NCBI GenBank assembly: GCA_045110675.1
Contig: JBGCGJ010000020.1
Coordinates: 73,622-137,621 of the forward strand
Origin: JBALVT01 sp045110675
GTDB taxonomy: Bacteria > Pseudomonadota > Gammaproteobacteria > Pseudomonadales > Halieaceae
Direction of reading: 5' to 3'
DNA: 64,000 bases
The notes beneath the pieces are model-generated. The model saw only the letters and a list, made by a program, of their open reading frames with translations. It had not been told where the DNA came from and did not search any database. Shown one piece after another: positions 1-8,204 of the stretch. Position numbers and translations under genes: made by a program. The first letter of the stretch is position 1, and every line of letters starts with the position of its first letter.

Positions 1-502
1 TCCATATTTTGACATAGCTACCCTCCTTGTAGCCGTGATCCTGCCGAAAGAAGTTCAGAACGTTTTTACCTACATAAGCCGTATAGAGGCTCTGAAAATC
101 GAGCTCTGCCGCTAGTAGTAGATCCCAAAACAACGACGGGGAAAAACTCTGCGTATCCAGAGAGTGCAGAGCCAGAGCCTCCGTGGATTCTGGAACACCC
201 AAACCAGAGGGTTGCTGATGTTTCAACTCAGTTTCAATTTCAGCGGCCATGACCTCGATGGTTTTACCATTCTGAAACAGCGCAGACATACCAAAGTGCC
301 AAATATCGATAACTTCAAGCTGCACCTGAGCTAAATCCGGAACCTGCTTCTTCCACCATTTATAGCCGTGGTGTTCAATCAACTCGCCGCATTCGATCCA
401 GATGGCTCGATACCATTCAAAGTTCTGATTAACCCAATCGTCATGGACTCTGGAGTTCATGCGCGACTGCATTGTCAGCATATTGATCAAAGCCTGCTTC
501 AA
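1..502 (-). CDS. dimeric (all-alpha) dUTP diphosphatase, 3' end beyond window
   Basis: Hydrolyses dUTP to dUMP and pyrophosphate, keeping uracil out of DNA and feeding dTMP synthesis. My translation of the minus strand reads without a stop from a TTG at 502 to the window edge (about 167 residues). It shows the MazG-like/dimeric dUTPase signature: IWIECGELIEHHGY followed by WWKK, then LEVIDIWHFG, and later YVGKNVLNFFRQDHGYKEG. The ExxE-type and ExxxD acidic pairs are the Mg2+ ligands of this family. The TTG is preferred because AGAGG lies seven bases upstream and the protein then begins LKQALINMLTMQ, a usual family start. An in-frame ATG at 544 has no ribosome site. It lies 119 bases downstream of the channel gene on the same strand. 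The C-terminus is not visible. Confidence 0.85.
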   Translation of the reverse strand, partial: MKQALINMLTMQSRMNSRVHDDWVNQNFEWYRAIWIECGELIEHHGYKWWKKQVPDLAQVQLEVIDIWHFGMSALFQNGKTIEVMAAEIETELKHQQPSGLGVPESTEALALHSLDTQSFSPSLFWDLLLAAELDFQSLYTAYVGKNVLNFFRQDHGYKEGSYVKIW

Positions 503-621
503 GGAAATACCTCTAATGTTGTATTCGAAATAAGCGCAAAGCATAGCAGCCGCGGCAGCCAAAAAATAGCCAGCTGAATAGACTCACGCGGTACTCTGCG
601 ACAGGTGATTGTTAGAGGAGC

Positions 622-1869
622 TTAATCGAGAGAAATCCAGGATCGAGGAAGATTATCCTCCACCAGCTGGGTAATGCTGACACTGAGGATATCGTGCTCC
701 TGACCCACCTCTGTGGCAAACAATGACTCTTTGCTACTACGGGAGATAACCATGGCGCCAGGATACTTCTGTCTCAATCCCAGGGAGATACGGAGGTTCT
801 CTTCCTCCCTGCCCGTGCCCAATACGAAAACCGTGTTGTCGCCCTGCAGCTTGGCCTCACGTTCTACTCGATCCCAAACTTCGGGGTGTGAAATGTCGCC
901 CTCAAAGAGTATGCGTCTGTATTCGCCTGAGAAGTCCATTTGCTCGTCAGCGATAAGAACGCGTCGGTGAGCATCTATATCCATAATGATCACCGTATCG
1001 AGCTCTTCAATAGCACAGCGCTGCAACTCTTCCAGTACCGTTTGCCCAAAGCGGCCGAATCCTGCAAGCACCACAACATCTTTAGCCCGGGTCTCGCGAA
1101 AATGGTGGAGCAGATGGCTGCGAACCAAACCTGAGGCGGCGAGATGGTAGGTGTTAAAAGTCTGACACTGTTGCGCTACATTGGTGTTTTCCATGGAACG
1201 CATAAAGCGTAAATTCTCGCAGTGAATGACAACACGATCGCCGATGCCGGGGAATTGATTGAGCAAGGTACTGGCAGCTTCATAACTGCGCAAACTATTG
1301 TGATCTAACAACAGGATTTTTTGCGCCCGACTTAAATTCAGCTGCTTTAGAAAATATCGATGCGTGATATCACCTGTCACAACCGTCGCGTGAAAACTCT
1401 GGCTAAATTCATCGACGACAGCCGGATCCGGACTGCCACTCACAACAATAATAGGGACTTTGGAATTCTGTTGGCGAAGCGTTCGCAGGGTAATCAGTGC
1501 CAGCTCACTGTCACCTACCACTACGATGTGATCCTTAAGGCGGCGAAGGTACCATCGCTGAGGTGCCATTGCCCGCAGAACGGTAGAAATCAAAGTCCAG
1601 GCCGCGAGTATCGGTGATCCGAAATAGGACGCCCATAGCAACGCTCGCCCTACGAGAGGACCGCCGTCGGGTGTACCCAGATCGACACCTCCGACAACAA
1701 ACAAACTCAAACTGAAATAGGCCTTGGTTAGGACACTGGAACCCACGACATCCGGACGCTCGGTGACTGAAACACCCAGCTCAAAAGCAAAGATTGCGCT
1801 GAAGAAAAAAAACAGCGCACCTAAAGTGCGCCATGAGATATTCCTTGAATTAGAGGGCTCTTGAAACAT
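622..1869 (-). CDS. two-TM ion channel-like protein with TrkA-N/RCK domains
   Basis: Predicted inner-membrane ion channel or transporter subunit of 415 residues. Two hydrophobic segments (about residues 12-32 and 78-98) flank a pore-loop-like stretch (residues 50-72, FVVGGVDLGTPDGGP). Two cytoplasmic Rossmann RCK domains follow, with nucleotide-binding starts HIVVVGDSELAL (about 113) and VVLAGFGRFGQ (about 265). RCK domains usually bind NAD(H) or other ligands and gate K+ flow. The loop lacks the canonical TVGYG K+ filter, so ion selectivity cannot be assumed. The gene starts 34 bases after the stop of the lipoprotein gene on the same strand, suggesting co-transcription. The domain call is firm and the transported ion unknown. 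Confidence 0.75.
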   Translation of the reverse strand: MFQEPSNSRNISWRTLGALFFFFSAIFAFELGVSVTERPDVVGSSVLTKAYFSLSLFVVGGVDLGTPDGGPLVGRALLWASYFGSPILAAWTLISTVLRAMAPQRWYLRRLKDHIVVVGDSELALITLRTLRQQNSKVPIIVVSGSPDPAVVDEFSQSFHATVVTGDITHRYFLKQLNLSRAQKILLLDHNSLRSYEAASTLLNQFPGIGDRVVIHCENLRFMRSMENTNVAQQCQTFNTYHLAASGLVRSHLLHHFRETRAKDVVVLAGFGRFGQTVLEELQRCAIEELDTVIIMDIDAHRRVLIADEQMDFSGEYRRILFEGDISHPEVWDRVEREAKLQGDNTVFVLGTGREEENLRISLGLRQKYPGAMVISRSSKESLFATEVGQEHDILSVSITQLVEDNLPRSWISLD

Positions 1870-1903
1870 GGCCCGGATTTTAACCTAGATCCGGACCAAG
1901 TTG

Positions 1904-3796
1904 TCAGTGAAAACGTCGTCGTTCTGGTGCCGGCTCTGGCTTAAGCCTTTTTGTAGCGGATTTAACCCTGGCGGACTGGGCATCGGCATTACCGCTGAGA
2001 TCTATGTTGTCACACCAATCGCGAGTGATATCCATCGAAACCGGCGTAGGCAAAGTGGTAAGCTCCTGCGTATAGTCGCGCTCTGGCAATAACTTACTCA
2101 CAATGTCACGCGCCCTAAGAGATACCTGAGGCTCGGCGATTCGACCACGCACACCCCAACCCACTCGGTAGTCTGAGCAGTCATCATCCTCATTGGATTC
2201 GGGAACAGTGGTGAACGCAACATCTCTGGAAAAGCCATAGTGAATAGCCATCATCGATTCCTCAAACAACATGGCCGTGTCCTCAAACTGAGTGTAATAA
2301 CCATACAAATCGGATGCGCCATCGGGCTCAAAAAAGGTGCCAATTTCTTCAGGTGTATATTTTGCTTCCACATCCGTCGCATCAAAACCACCGAACAGAA
2401 CGTTCGCGATTCCAAAGAGCTCTGAAGACAACAGCGGATCGGAGTCGGTAAGCTCAGTAGAAGCCAGCGGAATATCAACTTCATAAGGCTTCAGAGACCG
2501 TTGAATCTGATCGAACAATTCGGGCCGGAAAAAATCCGTCGCATGCGCCAACTCATGAAATAGCAAGGGAGCCGCTAGCTTAACCACGTGATCAAGGGTG
2601 CGATTGCCGTTTTCATCCACGTCGTAAAAGCGCGGGACAGCTCGCTCATTGTCCAACACATAGCGCCAAAGATCGGCAAACTCTACGGCTTTGGCAAATT
2701 CAGCACGATAATCTTCCTCGGCCGTAATCGACTCGCCCTCCTTTTCAGTCCGCCAGAAATAATCTCCGCTTAGGTAAATCGTCGCCAGGGAACCCCTATA
2801 AAAGGAGGGATTAGTGTCCGCGTCTATCACGATGCCCGCCATGCTGCGGAACATTAACAAGAGATCGTCCGGAGCCTCGTAGAGAAACTCTTCAAACCGT
2901 TGAGCCATCCACGTGTGAGAGACGATTACACGCTCCATGACATCATCAACGGTGGGGTTAGAGCGCTCCATACCCAACAGTGGCAACTCGCCGAGACTAC
3001 AGACATCACCAACCGTTACGGCCACGCTACAACCAATTAAATCTGAACCGTACTCACTATCTGGACGGGCCGGCCGCCATTTTGCGGACATCACGGCGTT
3101 TACAACATCCGTGTCACGTACTCCATCTGTGTAGATGGAGTCACCATAGGATCGAACCAATCGGTCAAACAAAACGGTCGACCCCTTGTATTTATGATTG
3201 CCCGCAACCTGAGACCATTTCACCACATCCAAGTGATTTCGAGTGCCGTCACCGTTGACATCGCCCACGACACGAGCCGCTCTCTCATTCAGTAAATCTC
3301 TTAAACCTTGATCGCTCAGGTCGTCGATCTCATCTTTTATATTCTGATAGATCGCTTCGCTCATTAAATTAACGCGAGCACCTTTCTTCAACTGCCTTCC
3401 GGTCAAGATGGCGTGCAGTGGTCGCGCCACCGGTACGCCGTTTGAATCTTCCTGACCATCGCCATTGAAATCCATATCAACGCCGCCCGTGGCGGTGACA
3501 AGATAAAAAGTTTTATTTTTGAGTTCGGATCCGGACACTTGAATGCCGCCCTGCATAATCAGCTTGGCCTTTGCATCCAGCGAATCCCAAAGTTCCTGAC
3601 CAATGGCATCGCTAACCTCTTGGGGGCCAGCTGTGAGTTCGCCTTGCACAACGGAGACGCCATCTCGCAAAGTTTCTATGAACACTCGTGCGCCTACAAC
3701 AGGCCCGACCAATTCAACCTGCAGACAGCCTGATAAGAGAATGAAAAGAACAGTGGCGATCGTGGAACGTAATTTGATCAGAGCGCTATTTTTCAT
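1904..3796 (-). CDS. large secreted lipoprotein with zincin-like HELAH motif
   Basis: A 630-residue protein with a lipoprotein signal peptide (hydrophobic segment ending in LLSGC, Cys about 24), so it is probably anchored in the outer membrane or periplasm. Around residue 186 a DVNGDGTRNHLDVVKW segment resembles a dockerin/EF-hand Ca2+ loop, and DFNGDGQEDSNG near residue 108 is another Ca2+-loop-like run. Near residue 417 LLFHELAHATDFF contains HExxH, typical of zinc metallopeptidases; a later EESMMAIH could supply a further ligand, but this is not established. GGAGG five bases before the ATG supports the start. I do not recognise a named family. The channel gene follows 34 bases downstream. 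Confidence 0.65.
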   Translation of the reverse strand: MKNSALIKLRSTIATVLFILLSGCLQVELVGPVVGARVFIETLRDGVSVVQGELTAGPQEVSDAIGQELWDSLDAKAKLIMQGGIQVSGSELKNKTFYLVTATGGVDMDFNGDGQEDSNGVPVARPLHAILTGRQLKKGARVNLMSEAIYQNIKDEIDDLSDQGLRDLLNERAARVVGDVNGDGTRNHLDVVKWSQVAGNHKYKGSTVLFDRLVRSYGDSIYTDGVRDTDVVNAVMSAKWRPARPDSEYGSDLIGCSVAVTVGDVCSLGELPLLGMERSNPTVDDVMERVIVSHTWMAQRFEEFLYEAPDDLLLMFRSMAGIVIDADTNPSFYRGSLATIYLSGDYFWRTEKEGESITAEEDYRAEFAKAVEFADLWRYVLDNERAVPRFYDVDENGNRTLDHVVKLAAPLLFHELAHATDFFRPELFDQIQRSLKPYEVDIPLASTELTDSDPLLSSELFGIANVLFGGFDATDVEAKYTPEEIGTFFEPDGASDLYGYYTQFEDTAMLFEESMMAIHYGFSRDVAFTTVPESNEDDDCSDYRVGWGVRGRIAEPQVSLRARDIVSKLLPERDYTQELTTLPTPVSMDITRDWCDNIDLSGNADAQSARVKSATKRLKPEPAPERRRFH

Positions 3797-3843
3797 AGAA
3801 CCTCCGTGTTACAGAAAGTTGGCAAAAACCGAAAAATACCAGG

Positions 3844-4764
3844 CTATCCTGCCTGTGTACCTTCAAGATATTGTTCCACACTGCGAGCGAGAGCCTCAAC
3901 ATTGTAACCCCCTTCGAGCATAGAAATCATCCGCCCTTCACAAAAACGCTCTGATTGGTCTCGAATCAATTGTCCTAACCAAAGATAGTCATCGTCCTCA
4001 AGCAATAAACCCGCCAGCGGATCTTCACGATGAGCGTCGAACCCAGCGGAGACCAAGATAAAATCTGGCTGATGTTTAATAAGCGCCGGAAGCCAACTTT
4101 CTTCAATAGCTAAACGAAAAGTACCGCTGGCTGTGCCTTCGTCCAAGGGCGTCAGGCAAATATTGGATCGCTGAATATCATCATACCGCCCAGGGTAAAA
4201 CGGATACTGGAAGCTTGAACACACCAACACCTCTGGGCGATCTTTGAATATCTCAACGGTACCGTTGCCGTGATGCACATCGAAGTCGAGTATGGCAACG
4301 CGTTGTGCTCCTAAAGAGAGCACTCGTTCTGCCGCTAGGGCGATTGAGTTAAAAATACAAAAACCCATACCCGCTGTAGACTCAGCATGATGGCCTGGTG
4401 GGCGAACGGCACAAAAGGCATTTTTGTATTCGCCAGACCAAACCGAATCAACGGCTTGTAAGCCCGAACCAGCAGCCAGTTTTGCAGCCCGCATGCTGTG
4501 TTTGTTCAGGGAGGTATCCGGATCTATCTGGGCAATACCCTCCTCCGGCTTAAGTGACTGCAGCATTTCCAGATACTCACCGGAATGAACAGCCGGCAGT
4601 TTCAGTTCGTCAATTTCCTCAGCCTCCACAAAAACAAGGCGCGAATCCATGACTCCCTCGTTCAGGCGGTTCACAACCGCCTGCAGCCGAGCCGGGCTTT
4701 CGGGATGATGCGCAAGCATTACATGCTTTTCGCAATCGGTATGCGTCAGTAGAAGCGATTTCAC
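3844..4764 (-). CDS. histone deacetylase family (acetylpolyamine/acuC-like) hydrolase
   Basis: Zn2+-dependent deacetylase of the arginase/HDAC fold; bacterial relatives act on acetylpolyamines or acetyl-lysine. Family landmarks are RPPGHHAES (active-site His pair), LDFDVHHGNGT (metal-binding Asp and His) and SAGFDAHREDPLAG (third metal Asp). The length of about 306 residues is normal. The GTG start at 4764 (VKSLLLTHTDC) is chosen because GGAG lies six bases upstream. An in-frame ATG at 4776 has no ribosome site, and the farther ATG at 4806 falls in the loop of the terminator of the upstream gene. The lipoprotein gene begins 47 bases downstream. Substrate is unknown. Confidence 0.85.
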   Translation of the reverse strand: MKSLLLTHTDCEKHVMLAHHPESPARLQAVVNRLNEGVMDSRLVFVEAEEIDELKLPAVHSGEYLEMLQSLKPEEGIAQIDPDTSLNKHSMRAAKLAAGSGLQAVDSVWSGEYKNAFCAVRPPGHHAESTAGMGFCIFNSIALAAERVLSLGAQRVAILDFDVHHGNGTVEIFKDRPEVLVCSSFQYPFYPGRYDDIQRSNICLTPLDEGTASGTFRLAIEESWLPALIKHQPDFILVSAGFDAHREDPLAGLLLEDDDYLWLGQLIRDQSERFCEGRMISMLEGGYNVEALARSVEQYLEGTQAG

Positions 4765-4787
4765 TACTTTCTCCATTTTTAGCAGGC

Positions 4788-4816
4788 AAAAAAAAAGGCC
4801 ACACATCTGTGTGGCC
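4788..4816 (-). terminator. Rho-independent terminator of the PEP-CTERM gene
   Basis: On the minus strand a perfect 9-bp stem (GGCCACACA/TGTGTGGCC, two-base loop) is followed by nine T residues. It sits 23 bases after the stop of the PEP-CTERM gene and just before the HDAC-family gene, separating the two. Confidence 0.9.
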
Positions 4817-4838
4817 TATTTTCAGCTTACAGCGCTAT

Positions 4839-6059
4839 TTACGCTATACCTTTCTTCCTTCTACGCAACTGCCATCCCAGTCCGGAGACTCCGAGACCAA
4901 ACAAGGCCAAGGTGCCTGGAACGGGTACACCAGGAGGCGGTGGAGGTGGGGGTGTTCCGCCGCACAGTGGATCACTAAGACTCTGGCAAAGGTTAACTGT
5001 CAATGTACCAAAGTCACCAACGCTCTGTGAATCGAAGGCCCTTGCTGATATCAGATAAGTTCCAGGGGCGTAGCCGGTGGTATCCCAGCTAACCAGTTGG
5101 TTATTGACGTCAAAAGTAGGAAGACCCATATTGACGTTTCCGCTTAACTGCAAGGTGGCGTCCCAACTGGCACCGTTTGTTAATGCACCATCTTCAGCGT
5201 CATTACCAATGAATGTGTGCGCGATTCCGGTACCAACTAACGCATTAATTACTGCGTCATCTACGACTGGAGCATTATTTGCGGCTGCATCAACACCATC
5301 AAACATCCAGTCGAACTCTACGAACGAACCATTGCTGGCTATAATATTGCCGCTGAAGGCCGCGTCAGCGCCGGGATTGCGACCGCTATTGCTGGTGTTG
5401 TCGGTAATAGCCGCTCGATTAGCATCACCAACAATAGTCATAACCCCCGTCACAGGGTCGACAGTAAAACCAGGTATCTGGGACAGGATGTTCTGGTTCA
5501 GATTCTGATTATACGTCAGTGTGAGCCCATCCGCAGAGGTAGCGTTCAAACTCTGGGTGTAATCATTACCAGCCAGTCTACTCACTTCAGGTTGTATAGT
5601 CGTAAAGTCAAAATCGATAGGAGAAGTGTCGTTGGTGCCATCCCAAGCAATAGCTGAATTCATTGTCCAGCTGCTTTCACGCCAGTTCGCCAAAGAACCC
5701 GAAGTAGCAACACGAGCGTTTGAACTGGCTGTGATCTGTAAAAGGCCCGCTGGCACGTTCGTGATATCGCGTGTCCACGTTGTGGTCCTCACCGTATAGC
5801 GTGAATCACTCGTGTCGGTGGTCTGGCTAACTTGGGACATGTTTGACCCATTCAGTCGGACAGTCTGATTGCCAACCAGAGTCGTGCGCCAGAATGCGGT
5901 ATCTACAACCGTCAGAATTTTCGCTCCGGTCGGGGATGTAGTTATTGTCGGGATCATTGCAGACCCACGAAAGTGGCTGGCGTCAGCCACGGCAGTAAAC
6001 CCAACAAGTGAAGCAGCCACTGCCATGTGTATCGCTGATTTTTTAAGTTTAGAATCCAT
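4839..6059 (-). CDS. PEP-CTERM sorting domain-containing exported protein
   Basis: A 406-residue exported protein. It has an N-terminal signal peptide (basic start, hydrophobic core to about residue 27, AVADAS cleavage region). After a proline run its C-terminus is VPVPGTLALFGLGVSGLGWQ followed by RRRKK: the PEP-CTERM motif, a transmembrane helix and a basic tail. Exosortase (EpsH/XrtA family) recognises this tag and places proteins at the cell surface, often with exopolysaccharide. Residues about 265-360 look like an Ig/cadherin-type fold (NNAPVVDD..., SWDTTGYAPGTYLISARAFD). The start is supported by GGGAG upstream, and a strong terminator follows. No exosortase gene is in this window. The specific function is unknown. 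Confidence 0.85.
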   Translation of the reverse strand: MDSKLKKSAIHMAVAASLVGFTAVADASHFRGSAMIPTITTSPTGAKILTVVDTAFWRTTLVGNQTVRLNGSNMSQVSQTTDTSDSRYTVRTTTWTRDITNVPAGLLQITASSNARVATSGSLANWRESSWTMNSAIAWDGTNDTSPIDFDFTTIQPEVSRLAGNDYTQSLNATSADGLTLTYNQNLNQNILSQIPGFTVDPVTGVMTIVGDANRAAITDNTSNSGRNPGADAAFSGNIIASNGSFVEFDWMFDGVDAAANNAPVVDDAVINALVGTGIAHTFIGNDAEDGALTNGASWDATLQLSGNVNMGLPTFDVNNQLVSWDTTGYAPGTYLISARAFDSQSVGDFGTLTVNLCQSLSDPLCGGTPPPPPPPGVPVPGTLALFGLGVSGLGWQLRRRKKGIA

Positions 6060-6275
6060 TTTTAGATACTCCCTATTATTGAACTAATCAAAATAAAACG
6101 ATCTTACAGGTGGAGATGCATACTTCATGCCAAAAGAGGTGCAATCGCTGTATCTGATTGATTTTTTACCATTTTTGAGAACAGGTCATATTGCAGGTGC
6201 GACAATTTGTCACGCATATGTAAAAAAAACTGACACTTGGCTTCCCATCCTGAGAATAGAGTCTCGTTTTCTGAC

Positions 6276-6305
6276 TTGACAAGCTTTCTAATCGATTGCT
6301 GTACT
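6276..6305 (+). promoter_or_regulatory. putative sigma-70 promoter of the tryptophan halogenase gene
   Basis: TTGACA (6276-6281, perfect -35) is followed after 18 bases by TGTACT (6300-6305, weak -10), about 70 bases before the halogenase ATG. It lies in the 319-base divergent gap 6060-6378 between the PEP-CTERM and halogenase genes. Apart from A/T-rich runs I see nothing else in that gap. Confidence 0.45.
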
Positions 6306-6378
6306 GTTGAGCTTGGAAATTCGCTGCAACTTCAACCCCATAACCCAAATTCGCCATCAACGGAGTGATATAGAAAAC

Positions 6379-7941
6379 ATGAAGGTTTTAATACTTGGCG
6401 GAGGCAGCGCCGGCTGGATGACCGCTGCTTATATGGCAAAGCGCGGAGCCAATTTGGATATCACTCTCCTGGAATCCTCGGATGTGCCAATTGTAGGTGT
6501 CGGCGAAGCCACAATACCGACCATCAAGAGATTTAATGATCGCCTCGGGCTCACAGAGAAAGACTGGATGCCGGCCTGCAACGCCAGCTACAAATTTGCG
6601 ATTCGTTTCAAGGACTGGCATCACAAAGGCGCCGACTACTGGCACCCCTTCGAAAGCATTCCCTACTTTCATCCACAGCACCATCTGGCGCACTACTGGT
6701 ATGGGAACCAGCTAGAGCAGGAAAACTGGATGGGTCGCGGCGACCTGGACAACTCGGATTTTTATTCCAGTTTGTTCGTGGGCGTAGATATGATGAAGAA
6801 CAACCAAATTCTAAAAAACCCAGAAGACCCAGAGAAGTTTATTGTCTACCAGGTTTCGGGAACAGAAACGGAGAAATCCGTACAGAGCCTCCCCCATGCC
6901 TATCACTTTGACGCGGGTTTGTACGGTGAGTATCTAAAAACATCCGTGGCCATTCCCAATGGTGTCGATCATATCGTCGATCACGTCGAAAAAGTGGAAC
7001 GAGCCGAAGATGGAAACATTGCGGCATTGCACACTCGCTCAGGCCAGAGACTTGAAGCGGACCTGTTTGTAGATTGCACCGGATTCGCCTCCTTGCTCAT
7101 TGAGCAAGAACTCGAAGTTCCCTTTGACAGCTTTTCAGAAAGTCTGTTCTGCGATCGTGCTGTCGCCATGCGCCTGCCTTTTGAAGATCAAAAAAACGAG
7201 CAATACCCATACACGGTCTCAGGAGCTATGGATGCAGGTTGGAGCTGGAGAATAGGCTTAACAAACCGTATCGGCACAGGTTACGTCTATAGTTCGCGGC
7301 ATATAGACGAACAGCAGGCCGAAGTGGAACTGCGAAATTATCTGGGAGCAGAACGCTGCGAAAACCTGGATGCTCGACACCTAAAAATGCGGGTGGGAAA
7401 ATCCAGCCAAACTTGGGCGAAAAATTGTGTGGCCATTGGCCTTTCGGCAGGTTTTGTAGAGCCTCTTGAATCAACCGGCCTAGAACTTATTCAGCAAGGT
7501 GTGGAAAGGCTGACCGACGCCCTCTCCCGTGGCGATATCAACGCGGCTACTCGTGCAGCCTATAATCAGTGTATGACCGGACTGTTCGAGGAGGTGCGAG
7601 ACTTTATCGTTTTGCACTACGCTCTTTCGGCAAGAGAAGACACGCAGTTTTGGCGCGACGTTAAAAACGAAACAGTGGTGAGCGACAAGCTCGGTTCGCT
7701 ACTGGCAGACTGGAAACACTTTTGGCCCAATCAATTCGAGGGAAAGATTTTCGGAGAAACCAGTTGGATGTGTGTGTTAAATGGAATGGGAATGTTCCCA
7801 ACCATCGATCGCTATGAACGTATGCCGCCGCAGGAACTGCAGCAGCAACTTGTCCACCTGCAGCAGATGGATAATGTTAGAAAGGGATTGGGGCAGATAG
7901 CCTGTGACCACTATGAGTATCTTTTGAAAATGAAGTCGTAG
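6379..7941 (+). CDS. flavin-dependent tryptophan halogenase family protein
   Basis: Predicted FADH2-dependent halogenase (about 520 residues) that would chlorinate or brominate an aromatic substrate with reduced flavin supplied by a separate reductase. Seen: the N-terminal dinucleotide motif GGGSAGWMTA, VGVGEATIPTI, SYKFAIRF with the Lys expected at the catalytic position, and GWSWRIGL (family WxWxI motif; the usual Pro after Ile is Gly here). The ATG at 6379 puts the Rossmann motif at residue 7; extending upstream would add 24 residues unlike the family. A GGAG lies 13 bases upstream, rather far. No flavin reductase, TonB receptor or biosynthetic cluster is adjacent, so it is an orphan of unknown substrate. 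Confidence 0.88.
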   Translation: MKVLILGGGSAGWMTAAYMAKRGANLDITLLESSDVPIVGVGEATIPTIKRFNDRLGLTEKDWMPACNASYKFAIRFKDWHHKGADYWHPFESIPYFHPQHHLAHYWYGNQLEQENWMGRGDLDNSDFYSSLFVGVDMMKNNQILKNPEDPEKFIVYQVSGTETEKSVQSLPHAYHFDAGLYGEYLKTSVAIPNGVDHIVDHVEKVERAEDGNIAALHTRSGQRLEADLFVDCTGFASLLIEQELEVPFDSFSESLFCDRAVAMRLPFEDQKNEQYPYTVSGAMDAGWSWRIGLTNRIGTGYVYSSRHIDEQQAEVELRNYLGAERCENLDARHLKMRVGKSSQTWAKNCVAIGLSAGFVEPLESTGLELIQQGVERLTDALSRGDINAATRAAYNQCMTGLFEEVRDFIVLHYALSAREDTQFWRDVKNETVVSDKLGSLLADWKHFWPNQFEGKIFGETSWMCVLNGMGMFPTIDRYERMPPQELQQQLVHLQQMDNVRKGLGQIACDHYEYLLKMKS

Positions 7942-7959
7942 GACTCTTCATTATTAACG

Positions 7960-8046
7960 TGGTGCCCGGGGCCGGACTTGAACCGGCACGACGTTGCCGT
8001 CGGGAGATTTTAAGTCTCCTGTGTCTACCAATTTCACCACCCGGGC
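7960..8046 (-). tRNA. tRNA-Leu (anticodon TAA)
   Basis: An 87-base class II tRNA with encoded CCA. The acceptor stem is GCCCGGG/CCCGGGC, the anticodon loop reads CTTAAAA with TAA, a long variable arm follows, and the T-arm is GGTTCAAGTCC. A TATTAT -10-like element lies on the minus strand at 8095-8090. It is intact, with no sign of integration. Confidence 0.95.
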
Positions 8047-8204
8047 AGCAGCTGTGGTGAAGCGAATGTCCACCTTTGGAAGCGGCGGAATAATAGCACA
8101 ATATGGCTGGCCGAATGCAAGAAAAGCAGCTTCCAAGCGCCTGCAATAATCTCCGCCCGTGATACACTTCAAAAATAATTAAAAACACAGTTGCAGGTCA
8201 TCCT

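Noticed and set aside
4765..4806. Longer N-terminus for the histone-deacetylase-family protein
   Set aside because: The extra codons lie in a terminator stem and T-run. The GTG at 4764 has a ribosome site and gives a family-like start.
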